Below, one piece after another: positions 1-8,877 of a stretch of 64,000 bases of DNA. The translations under genes and the position numbers were made by a program. How positions within the stretch are numbered: the stretch's first letter is position 1; each line of letters starts with the position of its first letter. The notes beneath the pieces are model-generated. The model was not told the origin of the DNA, did no database searches, and saw only the letters and a list, made by a program, of their open reading frames with translations. Source of the stretch: Caldithrix abyssi DSM 13497 (GTDB lineage Bacteria; Electryoneota; AABM5-125-24; Hatepunaeales; Hatepunaeaceae); assembly GCA_945865405.1 (NCBI GenBank), contig CAMBDS010000006.1, positions 1 to 64,000 on the forward strand, written 5' to 3'.

Positions 1-2
1 TA

Positions 3-911
3 ACCTTTTCAGTCAATGAAGGCGAACTTTTCGGTCTCATAGGCCCCGACGGAGCAGGAAAAACAACCACTTTACGGGCTCTCTGCGGGCTAATCCGACT
101 CGACAGCGGCGTGGTCAATGTCTTTGGAATAGATCCAGATCTCTACCCACGCAAAGCCCGTGAGTTTATCGGGTACATGCCTCAAAGATTCAGCCTCTAT
201 CCTGATCTGACTGTCGCTGAAAATTTGCGCTTTTTTGCCGATCTCTATCTTGTTTCAGCAAAAGAACGCCGTGAGCGCGAGGAGCGCCTTATGCAATTCT
301 CACGGCTCGGTCCATTTCGTGACCGCCGAGCCTCTCAACTTTCAGGCGGCATGAAACAAAAGCTCGCCCTCTGCTGCACTCTCATTCACACACCAAAACT
401 CCTTATTCTCGATGAACCCACCACCGGGGTCGATCCCGTAAGTCGAAGAGAATTCTGGACTATTCTGAAAGATCTCGCCAATGAGGGTATCGCGCTCATT
501 GTCTCAACGCCCTACATGGATGAAGCTCTCCTCTGCCATCGCACCGTTCTCATGGATAAAGGAATAGTTCTCGCTGCCGGAACCGCTGCAGAAATTACGG
601 CTCTCTATCCGTATGTATTGGTTGAAGTTACGGGAGATAATCTGCAGGAAATCAGGCAGAAGTTGATACATTCAGGGATAGATACATTGCGTATTCATCG
701 TTTTGGCAGCAGACTCCACGTCGCTTCAGATAACGAGAACGAAGCGAAAAAAGCTATTGATTTGTCAATATCTTTGGGTGGTATAGCAACAGTTGCCAAC
801 CCGTCGATGGAAGACACTTTTGTCGCCATGGTTGGCAACAATATTTTCTTGGAGGGCGGACTTTCAGTCCGCCCTGAGTCAACAAATGTTTCGCCTCTAT
901 CGTTCCAGTGA
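3..911 (+). CDS. ABC exporter ATP-binding protein, 5' truncated by window edge
   Basis: This is the nucleotide-binding subunit of an ABC-2 type export system. The reading frame is open from base 3, so the true start lies to the left of the window. Walker A (GPDGAGKTT) is at visible residues 14-22, the signature LSGGMKQK near 113 and Walker B with LDEPTTGVDP near 140. The H-loop position reads STPYMDEA, so the usual switch histidine is proline here. The next gene has the canonical THYMDEA. The C-terminus (GGLSVRPES) is encoded by a palindromic repeat at 852-875. Its stop overlaps the GTG start of the next ATPase. With the two permeases downstream this matches YbhF/YbhS/YbhR-like exporters, in which the two ATPase domains are often one chain. 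The substrate is unknown. Confidence 0.9.
   Translation, partial: TFSVNEGELFGLIGPDGAGKTTTLRALCGLIRLDSGVVNVFGIDPDLYPRKAREFIGYMPQRFSLYPDLTVAENLRFFADLYLVSAKERREREERLMQFSRLGPFRDRRASQLSGGMKQKLALCCTLIHTPKLLILDEPTTGVDPVSRREFWTILKDLANEGIALIVSTPYMDEALLCHRTVLMDKGIVLAAGTAAEITALYPYVLVEVTGDNLQEIRQKLIHSGIDTLRIHRFGSRLHVASDNENEAKKAIDLSISLGGIATVANPSMEDTFVAMVGNNIFLEGGLSVRPESTNVSPLSFQ
852..875. repeat. Palindromic repeat inside the 3' end of an ATPase gene
   Basis: A 9-bp stem (AGGGCGGAC/GTCCGCCCT) with a short loop. The same core recurs near 9077, 11372 and 25992. It is translated here as the C-terminal tail of the first ATPase. Confidence 0.8.
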
Positions 912-1681
912 CCCTCAATCATTCCCATTCAAGCAACCTCGCTGTCGTCGCAAAAGACTTGACGCGTTGCTTCGGTAACTTTACTGCCGTAGATAACCTG
1001 CAACTCGAAGTCAGCCGAGGCGAGATTTTCGGTTTTCTTGGCGCAAACGGAGCCGGTAAAACAACAGCTATTCGTATGTTTTGTGGGCTTTTGAAGCCAA
1101 CTTCCGGTGAAGCTTGGGTTGACGGATTGCCTATCAGTCGGGACTCTGAGAAGATAAAGCGTCGTATCGGTTACATGAGTCAGCGGTTCAGCCTTTACGA
1201 CGATCTCTTGATCGAAGAGAACGCCAACTTCTTCGGCGGTGTTTACGGATTAAGCAAAAAGGAAATCGAACTACGCATCGCTGAGCAATTCGAACGGCTC
1301 GGCCTCACAAAACAGAAGCGTACGTTGACCAGTGAGTTACCGTTGGGGTTCAAACAGCGCCTCGCACTGGCTTGTGCCATGATGCACCGCCCCCGCCTGC
1401 TCTTCCTTGACGAGCCGACCGGAGGAGTCGATCCGATAGCCCGTCGCGAATTTTGGGACTTAATCTATGAAACTGCTGAAGATGGCGCAACCGTTTTTGT
1501 GACAACCCACTATATGGATGAAGCGGAATACTGCAGTCGGGTGTCGATTATGAAGGATGGAAAAATCGTCGCTCTCGGCGTACCAGCTGAGTTAAAGCGT
1601 AAGCACGGAACACAAACGATGGAGGATCTTTTCCTGAAGCTTGTGGGAGTGAGTGGTGAGAGTGGAGAGAGTGTAGAATGA
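908..1681 (+). CDS. ABC exporter ATP-binding protein 2
   Basis: Second nucleotide-binding subunit (257 aa) of the exporter, acting at the inner face of the cytoplasmic membrane. It starts with GTG at 908, overlapping the stop of the preceding gene (GTGA). Walker A is GANGAGKTT, the signature region reads SELPLGFKQRLAL (a degenerate LSGGQ), and Walker B is followed by LDEPTGGVDP. The H-loop histidine is intact (VTTHYMDEAE). The stop overlaps the ATG of the permease gene by 4 bases (ATGA), so translation is probably coupled. This ATPase keeps the H-loop but has a weak signature, while its partner has a good signature and no H-loop histidine. The pair therefore looks like an asymmetric heterodimer with one competent composite site. 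Confidence 0.92.
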   Translation: MTLNHSHSSNLAVVAKDLTRCFGNFTAVDNLQLEVSRGEIFGFLGANGAGKTTAIRMFCGLLKPTSGEAWVDGLPISRDSEKIKRRIGYMSQRFSLYDDLLIEENANFFGGVYGLSKKEIELRIAEQFERLGLTKQKRTLTSELPLGFKQRLALACAMMHRPRLLFLDEPTGGVDPIARREFWDLIYETAEDGATVFVTTHYMDEAEYCSRVSIMKDGKIVALGVPAELKRKHGTQTMEDLFLKLVGVSGESGESVE

Positions 1682-2784
1682 GACGCATTCTCGCCGTCGC
1701 CCGTAAAGAGACACGCCATATTCTTCGCGACCCTCGAAGTCTTGCAGTTGCAATAGCTATGCCGCTAATAATGGTGGTGCTTTATGGATATGCCATCGAT
1801 ATGGAGTTGAAACGACTAACCGTTGCGTTTCTCGACTTGGACAGGACTCCAGCCTCGTCAGAACTTCAAATGGAGATAACGTCAAGCAATTTCATAACTC
1901 CTGTTCAGGCCATACCTAATCGAAGTGAGATTGAATCTGGTTTTCGGCGTGGGATGTTTCGCGCAGTTGTTGTAATTCCAGAAGGTTATAGTGAAAAGCT
2001 GGCGACCAGCCTCGAATCGCCAGTACAAATTCTGATCGATGGTGCTGACGGTTCAACTGCAGCAGTTGTAGATAATTACCTGAACGCGGCTATAGCAAGA
2101 ATCAATAGGAAACTTGCAAGCGAAGCCTTCGGAGTAGAGACATTGCCTATTGAAGCGAGGACACGTATATTATTTAATCCACAATTAATTAGCGCACATT
2201 TTGTGGTGCCAGGACTGGTGGCGCTTGTGCTTGTTATGATATGCGCGTTACTCACCTCGATTGCCATTGCTCGCGAACGGGAAACGGGGACACTTGAACA
2301 GATGCTGACATCCCCTGTCGCCCCGGCGCAAGTAATCGTTGGTAAAGTATTACCATACATAGTCATAGGGGCTATCGATGCGGCTTTGATACTGGCCGTC
2401 GGGCGGTTCGTTTTTGATGTTCCGATGAACGGGTCATGGTTTGTATTAGCAGGATATACAATACTATACATTATTATTTCGCTCGGTCTTGGACTGTTAA
2501 TATCGACTTTTGCGAAAACTCAACAAGTGGCTATGATTGCCGCATTGATGGGTACGCTACTCCCCACTCTGATACTCTCCGGGTTCCTGTTTGCAACCTC
2601 AAGTATGCCATTTATGTTACGACAAATCAGCAAATTGATCCCGGCAACTTATTATTTGCGGATCATTCGCGGACTGATGCTGAAGGGCCAGCTCTGGTTT
2701 CCGTTCGAGACTGTGGCGCTCGTAACTTTAGGAACTGTAATTCTTTCGGTGGCGATATTCAGGTTCAAGGAGAGGCTTGACTAA
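1678..2784 (+). CDS. ABC-2 type permease 1
   Basis: Membrane subunit of 368 aa of the ABC-2 permease class. It has one N-terminal membrane segment (about residues 20-40), a large extracytoplasmic domain (about 45-170), then five hydrophobic segments toward the C-terminus. The cytoplasmic ARERETGTLEQMLTSP stretch near residue 200 is typical of this family (the RE..GT.EQL motif). It overlaps the upstream ATPase gene by 4 bases and lies 6 bases before a second, related permease. The two probably form a heterodimer. The exported substrate cannot be told; relatives move drugs or envelope components. Confidence 0.9.
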   Translation: MRRILAVARKETRHILRDPRSLAVAIAMPLIMVVLYGYAIDMELKRLTVAFLDLDRTPASSELQMEITSSNFITPVQAIPNRSEIESGFRRGMFRAVVVIPEGYSEKLATSLESPVQILIDGADGSTAAVVDNYLNAAIARINRKLASEAFGVETLPIEARTRILFNPQLISAHFVVPGLVALVLVMICALLTSIAIARERETGTLEQMLTSPVAPAQVIVGKVLPYIVIGAIDAALILAVGRFVFDVPMNGSWFVLAGYTILYIIISLGLGLLISTFAKTQQVAMIAALMGTLLPTLILSGFLFATSSMPFMLRQISKLIPATYYLRIIRGLMLKGQLWFPFETVALVTLGTVILSVAIFRFKERLD

Positions 2785-2790
2785 CTTCTC

Positions 2791-3918
2791 ATGAAAACTA
2801 TTATCACTATAGTACGCAAGGAGTTCCAACAAATTCTTCGCGACAAGGGAATGTTGCGGATGATAGTCGCTGTGCCGATCATCCAACTGTTTATCTTTGC
2901 CTATGCTGTAACGACTGATTTGAAGAACGTCAAGCTTGCATATGTCGATCATGACAGGACTTCGGAGAGCCGGCAATTGGTGGATGCGTTCTTTACTTCA
3001 GGGTACTTTACATCAGTTGGGATGGCAGAGAACCAGACGAAGTTAATGAGTTGGTTGATGGAAGGAAAGGCTGATATAACATTAAATATACCAATAGGTT
3101 ATGCCGAAGGAATTGTCCGGGGAAACGTATCGGATGTCGGGTTGATTGTCGATGGTCAAAACTCGAGTCTATCGGGAAGAGGACGGGGATATGCGGAAGC
3201 GATCATTAGAACCGAAGCTGCTAAACTTATGGAAAACAAACGACTTGAACACCCGGAACTCGAAACGAAAATGCACCGGATCGTGCCGGTGACAAGGTAT
3301 TACTATAATCCAGAACTCGAAAGCAAAAAGTATATGGTACCGGCGATTGTGGTATTGCTAATTTCTATAATATCAGGGATGTTGACTGGAATGGCGGTGG
3401 TGAAGGAGAAAGAGGTGGGGACCTTGGAACAACTGATGGTTACGCCAATTACGCCGATGCAATTCATTGCTGGTAAAACAATTCCATTTATTTTTATCGC
3501 TTTTTTTGAGCTTGCTTTTGCCTCGTTGATTGCAATTTTTTTCTTCAAGATTCCGTTTGAAGGGTCAGTTTTGCTAATGATCGCCGCCGCGATTCTCTAT
3601 CTGCAAGTGACGCTTGGAGCGGGATTACTGGCTTCGACAGTTTCGCAAATACAGCAACAAGCTATGTTTACGGTCTGGTTTTTTCTGTTGTTCGGGATAT
3701 TGATGAGCGGGTTTTTCTACCCGGTTGAAAATATGCCGAAATGGATCTATATGTTGACGTATCTCAATCCAGTAAGGCATTTCATGGAAATTATGCGTGG
3801 AATATTTTTAAAAGGAGTAACTTTTTCGGATATTATTCCACAATTTGCATTATTATTTGGATTGGGTACATTAATATTTGGAACTGCTGTCATTAAGTTC
3901 AGGAAAATGAATGATTAA
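2791..3918 (+). CDS. ABC-2 type permease 2
   Basis: Second membrane subunit, 375 aa, with the same layout as its neighbour: an N-terminal membrane segment, an extracytoplasmic domain and a C-terminal membrane bundle. The signature VKEKEVGTLEQLMVTP lies near residue 210. It starts at ATG six bases after the stop of the first permease and is the last gene of the operon. No clear hairpin-plus-T terminator is visible in 3919-4094, which is AT-rich and shows no other feature. Confidence 0.9.
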   Translation: MKTIITIVRKEFQQILRDKGMLRMIVAVPIIQLFIFAYAVTTDLKNVKLAYVDHDRTSESRQLVDAFFTSGYFTSVGMAENQTKLMSWLMEGKADITLNIPIGYAEGIVRGNVSDVGLIVDGQNSSLSGRGRGYAEAIIRTEAAKLMENKRLEHPELETKMHRIVPVTRYYYNPELESKKYMVPAIVVLLISIISGMLTGMAVVKEKEVGTLEQLMVTPITPMQFIAGKTIPFIFIAFFELAFASLIAIFFFKIPFEGSVLLMIAAAILYLQVTLGAGLLASTVSQIQQQAMFTVWFFLLFGILMSGFFYPVENMPKWIYMLTYLNPVRHFMEIMRGIFLKGVTFSDIIPQFALLFGLGTLIFGTAVIKFRKMND

Positions 3919-4094
3919 TAGTAGAAATAAATCAGTTTACTTATTACAATAACGCTTCTTATTAGAAATTCAAATACTTCCAATCAGGAATGCAATCTAT
4001 GCACCCCATTCTGGAACCCACAACATCCACCAGCCCCACATTTCCCCTCATTCGTCAATTTTTAAGATTCCAAGAATATTGTATGACTAAATTT

Positions 4095-4451
4095 CTATTC
4101 TTTGGTATTTCTTAGGATTACACTTAGAAAGTATCGATTTCTTGCTAAAAGTTTGTAGAGGAGACGGAGAGGAATTGACATGGGGTGCCAATTTAAGAGC
4201 TTGCCAATTATTTTATACCCCGGAAGACATTGTAAAATAAGGGGAATTGCCGATCCTCCGCGAAAAGAATCTCCATTACCGGAAATAAATATCACTTCTT
4301 TACAATTTTCAGCATACACCTCGCTACCTCTCTTGTACTCCCTGCAGGAAACCGGAGCAATGAGTCCCTTTTTGTCTCTCACTTTCACCCACCTGACCCA
4401 GGCTCGACATAGCCCGCATTGGTCATCATAGATCAAGAGGTTTGTCTCCAC
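4095..4451 (-). CDS. DCC-family thiol-disulfide oxidoreductase-like protein (DUF393)
   Basis: Small protein of 118 aa, starting with GTG at 4451. The N-terminus carries LIYDDQCGLCRAWV, the D-x-C-x-x-C pattern that defines the DCC (DUF393, YuxK-like) family, in which the two cysteines resemble a thioredoxin-type redox pair. The rest is a compact alpha/beta domain with a hydrophobic C-terminal part. It begins 3 bases after ftsX ends on the same strand, so it is probably co-transcribed with ftsE and ftsX. A direct role in division is not known for this family. The biochemical function is inferred from the motif only. Confidence 0.82.
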   Translation of the reverse strand: METNLLIYDDQCGLCRAWVRWVKVRDKKGLIAPVSCREYKRGSEVYAENCKEVIFISGNGDSFRGGSAIPLILQCLPGYKIIGKLLNWHPMSIPLRLLYKLLARNRYFLSVILRNTKE

Positions 4452-4454
4452 CGA

Positions 4455-5309
4455 TCAGACTGTTCTGATTTTTCGACCGGCGACCCAACCGGCGGTGACG
4501 CTCCCTATTAAGACCCCTGCCGCGACCATCAACGGCGCCCATTCGAGTGGAAGGCGCGCATCAAGCTCCCAGCCGAGCGTGGCAAGCCAAAGAATGATGG
4601 CAGTCAGGACGCCGCCAGTGACTCCAGCGACTGCTCCGTAGTACCCACCGAGCGCGACAAAGGGACCGCGCGCCATAAGCCTCGAGCCGCCACACATCAG
4701 GACGATCTGGATAAACTTGTGGCGGGAACGTATTGCAGCGGCTACTGTTAATCCGGTGAAAATTAACGACAAAAGAACAGCTCCGCCAATTAGCATTCCC
4801 AATGTCCTTGAAGCACGGCTGTAGAATTCGTCCAGCTCCTGCAGGAGGTCGCCTTGATAAACGACTTCATCGACGCCTTCCATTTTTTCCAGCGTTTTCG
4901 TGACGAGCCGCCAGCCTTCTTTTTGAGACATTGTGCCGGAGAGCTTGACGACTATCGAGGGTGGTAAGGGGTTATAACCGAGGACATCGAGCAGATCGCC
5001 GCCGACTTGTGTTTTGAAGCGTTCGGCGGCTTCATCGCGAGTTATGTAGCGCACTCCGACGACCCTGTCGATCTTCCCTGCTTCCTCAATCACGCGCCGG
5101 GCGTTCGCTTCGCTGATGTCGGCGACAAGGAAAGCCTCGATCTCGAAGTTCTCCAACGCCGACTTTTGCCAGTTGCGAAGCATGAGGTAGCCCTCGGCGG
5201 TTAAAGCTCCGAGTGCCAGCGTCACTGTCAGCGCGGCAAGGGTCAGGAGCCCGCCGATACCGAGAGTGCGGAAGCTGCGCCAACCTTCGCGTAAGGCGAA
5301 AGAGATCAT
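4455..5309 (-). CDS. ftsX: Cell division protein FtsX
   Basis: Integral membrane partner of FtsE. The FtsEX complex links cytoplasmic ATP hydrolysis to activation of periplasmic peptidoglycan hydrolases at the septum. The ATG at 5309 gives 284 aa beginning MISFALREGWRSFR, the usual FtsX start. A longer open frame upstream runs through palindromic repeats and is not credible. After the first membrane segment (about residues 21-45) comes the extracytoplasmic domain (about 46-165, with FRTQ-like VGGDLL). Three more membrane segments follow at the C-terminus. ftsX usually abuts ftsE, but here 303 bp of repeats separate them. Confidence 0.93.
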   Translation of the reverse strand: MISFALREGWRSFRTLGIGGLLTLAALTVTLALGALTAEGYLMLRNWQKSALENFEIEAFLVADISEANARRVIEEAGKIDRVVGVRYITRDEAAERFKTQVGGDLLDVLGYNPLPPSIVVKLSGTMSQKEGWRLVTKTLEKMEGVDEVVYQGDLLQELDEFYSRASRTLGMLIGGAVLLSLIFTGLTVAAAIRSRHKFIQIVLMCGGSRLMARGPFVALGGYYGAVAGVTGGVLTAIILWLATLGWELDARLPLEWAPLMVAAGVLIGSVTAGWVAGRKIRTV

Positions 5310-5612
5310 GAATCCATTAGAAAGTTGCTGATTGAAGATTAAGAACAAGCGCAAGCAGGCTTGCGCACTCCGGAAGACGGGTGGGCAGGATGCCCGCCCC
5401 ACGCGAATAAGGTGACATACAAGTCCGTCAGCTGACGGACTGTCCTTCCCGAAAGAGATTGCTTCGTAACGTTGTTCCTCGCAAATCAGGCGCGATAAAT
5501 CGCTGCGCTACCTGCGTTGCAAAGACGAGGATGCTGCCGACCACGGCGGATCGGCAGTGGACATTGATACTGCTGCTGTCAGACGAGGGCGTCTGACAGC
5601 GGAATCTGTTTG
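5310..5612. repeat. Repeat-filled spacer between ftsX and ftsE
   Basis: No gene is seen. The spacer holds hairpins at 5349-5366 (GCGCAAGC arms), 5379-5399 (GGGTGGGCA/TGCCCGCCC) and 5422-5441 (a perfect 20-bp palindrome), then a composite module at 5444-5560. That module recurs at 6374-6480 with the same order of blocks. A palindrome with AGGG loop at 5575-5600 (GCTGTCAGACG arms, 11 bp) closes the spacer. Confidence 0.85.
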
Positions 5613-6266
5613 TTAGAGAGCGTTGGCGCGGCCGGCTTCGAGGCGGATGACGCGAGGGCGCAACGACTCGAAACGCTCAGGCTGGTGAGTGGCTACCAGA
5701 ACGGCTGTGCCGGCTTGGTTGACACGCCTGAGCTGAGCGACGATGTCCTCGGATGTTGCCGGATCGAGATGACTGACAGGCTCATCGGCCAACAGCACGT
5801 AAGGTTCGTTCACAATGGCTCGGGCAAGGGCAGCGCGTTGCTGCTCACCGGCGGAAAGTTCGTGCGGGAAACTGTGGAGCTTGGCGGTTAGTCCGACGTT
5901 GGAGAGAGCCTTTATCGCCCGGTCACGAGGTTTGCCGGGAAGGTTGCGCTCGCAGTGGGCTGCGAGAATGACGTTGTCAAGCGCTGTCCGGTCTCCCAAC
6001 AGGCGGAGGTCCTGATAGACTATCCCGAGCCTACGACGCCACTGAGGGAGCATTTTGGGCTTGATCGCTCCGGCGCGGAAACGTTCGAGGAGAATCTCTC
6101 CGCTGTCAGGTTTCAATTCCAAAGAGATGAGCCTCAGGATGGTCGTCTTACCAGCTCCGGTGCGACCCACAAGGAGGATAAGCTCGCCGGGCTTGACCTC
6201 CAGAGTGACGTTTTGGATGCCGCCGCCGCCTTGATGCTGGTATGTGACGTTTTGTAAACTGACCAC
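5613..6266 (-). CDS. ftsE: Cell division ATP-binding protein FtsE
   Basis: ATPase of the FtsEX complex. The GTG at 6266 gives 217 aa (family about 220) beginning VVSLQNVTY. The open frame continues further upstream but only through repeats. Walker A (GRTGAGKTT) is at residues 34-42, the signature LSAGEQQRAAL in the middle, Walker B with LADEPVSHLDP after it and the H-loop (VATHQPE) near the end. It lies upstream of ftsX on the same strand. No strong ribosome-binding site precedes the GTG, so the exact start is less certain than the identity. Confidence 0.92.
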   Translation of the reverse strand: MVSLQNVTYQHQGGGGIQNVTLEVKPGELILLVGRTGAGKTTILRLISLELKPDSGEILLERFRAGAIKPKMLPQWRRRLGIVYQDLRLLGDRTALDNVILAAHCERNLPGKPRDRAIKALSNVGLTAKLHSFPHELSAGEQQRAALARAIVNEPYVLLADEPVSHLDPATSEDIVAQLRRVNQAGTAVLVATHQPERFESLRPRVIRLEAGRANAL

Positions 6267-6547
6267 GGTGTTTGAAGTAGAAAGTTGAAAGTAAAAAAGT
6301 AGAAAGTGAGTGACACCCCCCCTTAGTCCCCCCCGCAAGCGGTGGGGAAAGCGGTGACAGACAAGAATGTCTGTCCTCCCCGAAAGAGATTGCTTTGAAA
6401 CGTTGTTCCTCGCAAAGCAAGCGCGATAAATCGCTGCGCTACCAGTATCTGCACTGCCGACCACGGCGGGTCGGCAGTGGCTCTTTCGAGTGAAAGACGA
6501 AACCCGGCTCTCGGTAAAAAGCCGGGTTGTCTGCTGCTGGGAATGGC
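6267..6547. repeat. Repeat-filled spacer upstream of ftsE
   Basis: No gene is seen. It contains a C-rich block at 6313-6347 that recurs at 8969-9003, and a hairpin with AGAA loop at 6356-6375 (GACAGACA/TGTCTGTC). The second copy of the composite module lies at 6374-6480. A 9-bp hairpin at 6501-6528 (AACCCGGCT/AGCCGGGTT) follows the methyltransferase gene on the minus strand and may act as a weak terminator. Confidence 0.82.
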
Positions 6548-7429
6548 CTACCTCAGCGGCTTTCTGACAAGAAAATGAACTCGAAGGGAACGGCTTGTCG
6601 GGCGTTTTCGTTCGTAGCCGTCCAACTCCTCGACAAGCGATAACCCGGCACTGGTGATGAAACTCCTGATCTCGTCCAACGAATAGATCTTCTGCTGATG
6701 ATGCTCGGTGACAACCTCGGCTGGCGGTCCGTCAAAAAAGATTTCGAAAATGTTCTCCTGAATCCGATTGGAATGCTTGTAACGCATGATCCGCTGATAA
6801 TGATAACCGGGGCCAGCCTCCTTCTCCCTGCGTCCATTGAAATGGAGAACGGAATTTAGCTCGGTACAGATATCGAACAGGAATATTCCACCCGGCTTGA
6901 GCGCTCCTCCAATGCGTTGGAGGAACCGGATGACCTGATCGGGTTCAAGAAGATAGTTTATCGAATCGTAAAGACAGATCGCCGCATCGTATGGCGGGTT
7001 GCCTTGGAAATCTTCGAACGTCCCAACGAAAAAATTGGGGGCGTTAGGGAGATTTTCGGTTTTGCGCTTCGCCTCGCGGATCATGCCGGGCGAACGGTCG
7101 AATGCATCGATCTTCAGATCGAGGCGCGCCAAGGACATGGCAAGTGTGCCGGTTCCACAAGCAGTTTCCAGGATATGGAAATTGCCAGTCGAGTTGTCAG
7201 TCACCTTATGTCGCAACAGATGGTCAGCCGTGAAACGCGACCAGTGGCCGTAATCGACGTGCGCCATCATACGGTCGTAAACCTTAGCCAAACCATCATA
7301 GGGTTCGGCCGGGGTAGTCGGATTGGCTTCTGACTGTTGCCTGACGGATTCATTTGGTGACGACTGTTGCTTCTCACGGGATGAGAGCGAGTTCGTTGAA
7401 ATATTCAACAATTGCTCGAATCTATTCAA
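6548..7429 (-). CDS. Class I SAM-dependent methyltransferase
   Basis: Protein of 293 aa. A polar, probably disordered N-terminus (about residues 1-40, rich in S, Q and P) precedes the domain starting YDGLAKVYDRMMAHVDYGHW. The SAM-binding motif I reads LETACGTGTLA near residue 90, followed by an acidic residue in DAFDRSP (motif II) and GGALKPGGIFLFD (post-III). This layout is common among small-molecule methyltransferases. The substrate is not predictable. It sits on the same strand between ftsZ and ftsE, separated from each by hairpins, so co-transcription is possible but not certain. Confidence 0.85.
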   Translation of the reverse strand: MNRFEQLLNISTNSLSSREKQQSSPNESVRQQSEANPTTPAEPYDGLAKVYDRMMAHVDYGHWSRFTADHLLRHKVTDNSTGNFHILETACGTGTLAMSLARLDLKIDAFDRSPGMIREAKRKTENLPNAPNFFVGTFEDFQGNPPYDAAICLYDSINYLLEPDQVIRFLQRIGGALKPGGIFLFDICTELNSVLHFNGRREKEAGPGYHYQRIMRYKHSNRIQENIFEIFFDGPPAEVVTEHHQQKIYSLDEIRSFITSAGLSLVEELDGYERKRPTSRSLRVHFLVRKPLR

Positions 7430-7468
7430 GTGATGACTTCATCCACTCGAGTTTCGTGACTGTCTGTC

Positions 7469-7488
7469 GGCGGACGAGGGCGTCCGCC
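7469..7488. repeat. Palindrome, AGGG loop
   Basis: Arms GGCGGACG and CGTCCGCC around AGGG, in the gap between ftsZ and the methyltransferase gene. Same layout as 5575-5600 but a different stem. Confidence 0.85.
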
Positions 7489-7497
7489 TGAACAAAA

Positions 7498-8877
7498 TTA
7501 CTGGGCGACGTGATTGCCGTTACGACGCATGAAGGTCGGAATGGTGATATCAGGTGGTACGTCACCTTCGGTATCGAGGACGAGATGGATGCGATTGGGA
7601 ATTGGGTCAGCGGGACCTTTTCCATCCATATCGAGATTGATGACTCGACGAGGGAAGGAGTGGCCACCACTCTCGCCGGCAGGCTTCAAGTTCAAGTCTG
7701 CCATCGAAAGCGGCACCGCAGCAGGGTAGCTGTTGCTCGATCCGTTGATGTTGCCATTGCCGTTGCCGTTGCCTTTGACAGCGAAGGAGTTGACGTTGCG
7801 CTCGGCTTCCTGGACGCGACGGGTGATGGTCGGCTCGGTCAGGTCGGTGCTACGCGTCGGTCTGACATCAATGCTGACATCAGGGATACGGGGTAGCTCA
7901 ACCTCGGGGGCTTTGAAGCCGGTGGCGATTACTGCGACGCGGATTTCGTCGCCGAGGGATTCATCGACAACCAGACCGAAGATGATTTCGGCGTTGATGC
8001 CTGCAGCGTTGCGGACTTCCATGACGGCTTCGTTGACCTCGAAAAGTGTGGTCTCTTTGGAGCCGGTGACGTTGACCAGAACGCCGGATGCGCCGTGGAT
8101 CTTGACGTCTTCCAACATGGGGGAGTGAATTGCCATCAGGGCGGCGTTCTTGCCACGCTCTTCACCGCTGGCGATACCGATGCCCATCATGGCGTCGCCG
8201 GACTGGTTCATGATCTTGCGTACATCGGCGAAATCGGGGTTGATGATGCCGGTGACGGAGATCAGGTCGGCGATGCACTGGGTTGCGTCGGTCAGGACTG
8301 AGTCGGCTTTTTTGAAGGCTTCGAGGAAGCTTGTTTTGGCATCGACGATGCTGAGGAGACGCTGATTCGGGATGACGACGATGGAGTCAACCTGCTCGCG
8401 GAGGGTTTTGACGCCAGACTCGGCGACGCCCATACGCTTGTTGCTTTCGAACTCGAAAGGCTTGGAGACAATGGCGATAGTGAGTGCACCGAGCGAACGG
8501 GCGATCTCAGCTACCTTGGGGGCTGCTCCGGTACCGGTTCCGCCACCCATGCCTGCGGCGATGAAGACGAGGTCGGCTCCGCGGAGGGCCTCGGTGATCA
8601 TCTCGACATCTTGCTCTGCGGCTTCGCGGCCTACCGACGGATTGGCACCTGCGCCGAGTCCCTTGGTGAGGGTGCGGCCGATCTGAAGTTTCCTGGTTGC
8701 GAGAGTGCGGTCCAACGCTTGCGCGTCTGTGTTGATGGTGATGAACTCGACGCCAGTCAAGCCGGACTGGATCATTCTGTCAACCGAGTTTCCACCGGCT
8801 CCGCCGATCCCAACGACTTTCATGACGGCAGCGAGGCGCTGTTCGTCTGCGAAATCGAAATTGAGGGGAGTGCTCAT
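7498..8877 (-). CDS. ftsZ: Cell division GTPase FtsZ
   Basis: Tubulin homologue that polymerises at mid-cell into the Z ring. Length is 459 aa with ATG at 8877, preceded by a good ribosome-binding site (GGAGGAAGG). The N-terminal GTPase domain has GIGGAGGN near residue 23 and the tubulin signature GGGTGTGAAP near 110. The T7 loop NPDFADVRKIM lies near 213. A variable Gly/Asn-rich linker (about 365-385) precedes the conserved C-terminal peptide DITIPTFMRR, which in other bacteria binds FtsA. The genome order ftsQ-ftsA-ftsZ is kept. Confidence 0.98.
   Translation of the reverse strand: MSTPLNFDFADEQRLAAVMKVVGIGGAGGNSVDRMIQSGLTGVEFITINTDAQALDRTLATRKLQIGRTLTKGLGAGANPSVGREAAEQDVEMITEALRGADLVFIAAGMGGGTGTGAAPKVAEIARSLGALTIAIVSKPFEFESNKRMGVAESGVKTLREQVDSIVVIPNQRLLSIVDAKTSFLEAFKKADSVLTDATQCIADLISVTGIINPDFADVRKIMNQSGDAMMGIGIASGEERGKNAALMAIHSPMLEDVKIHGASGVLVNVTGSKETTLFEVNEAVMEVRNAAGINAEIIFGLVVDESLGDEIRVAVIATGFKAPEVELPRIPDVSIDVRPTRSTDLTEPTITRRVQEAERNVNSFAVKGNGNGNGNINGSSNSYPAAVPLSMADLNLKPAGESGGHSFPRRVINLDMDGKGPADPIPNRIHLVLDTEGDVPPDITIPTFMRRNGNHVAQ

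Noticed and set aside
5310-5402. 31-codon N-terminal extension of ftsX
   Set aside because: It consists of palindromic repeat DNA; ATG 5309 gives the canonical N-terminus.
6267-6464. 66-codon N-terminal extension of ftsE
   Set aside because: It reads through the C-rich block and hairpins; the FtsE fold starts at GTG 6266.
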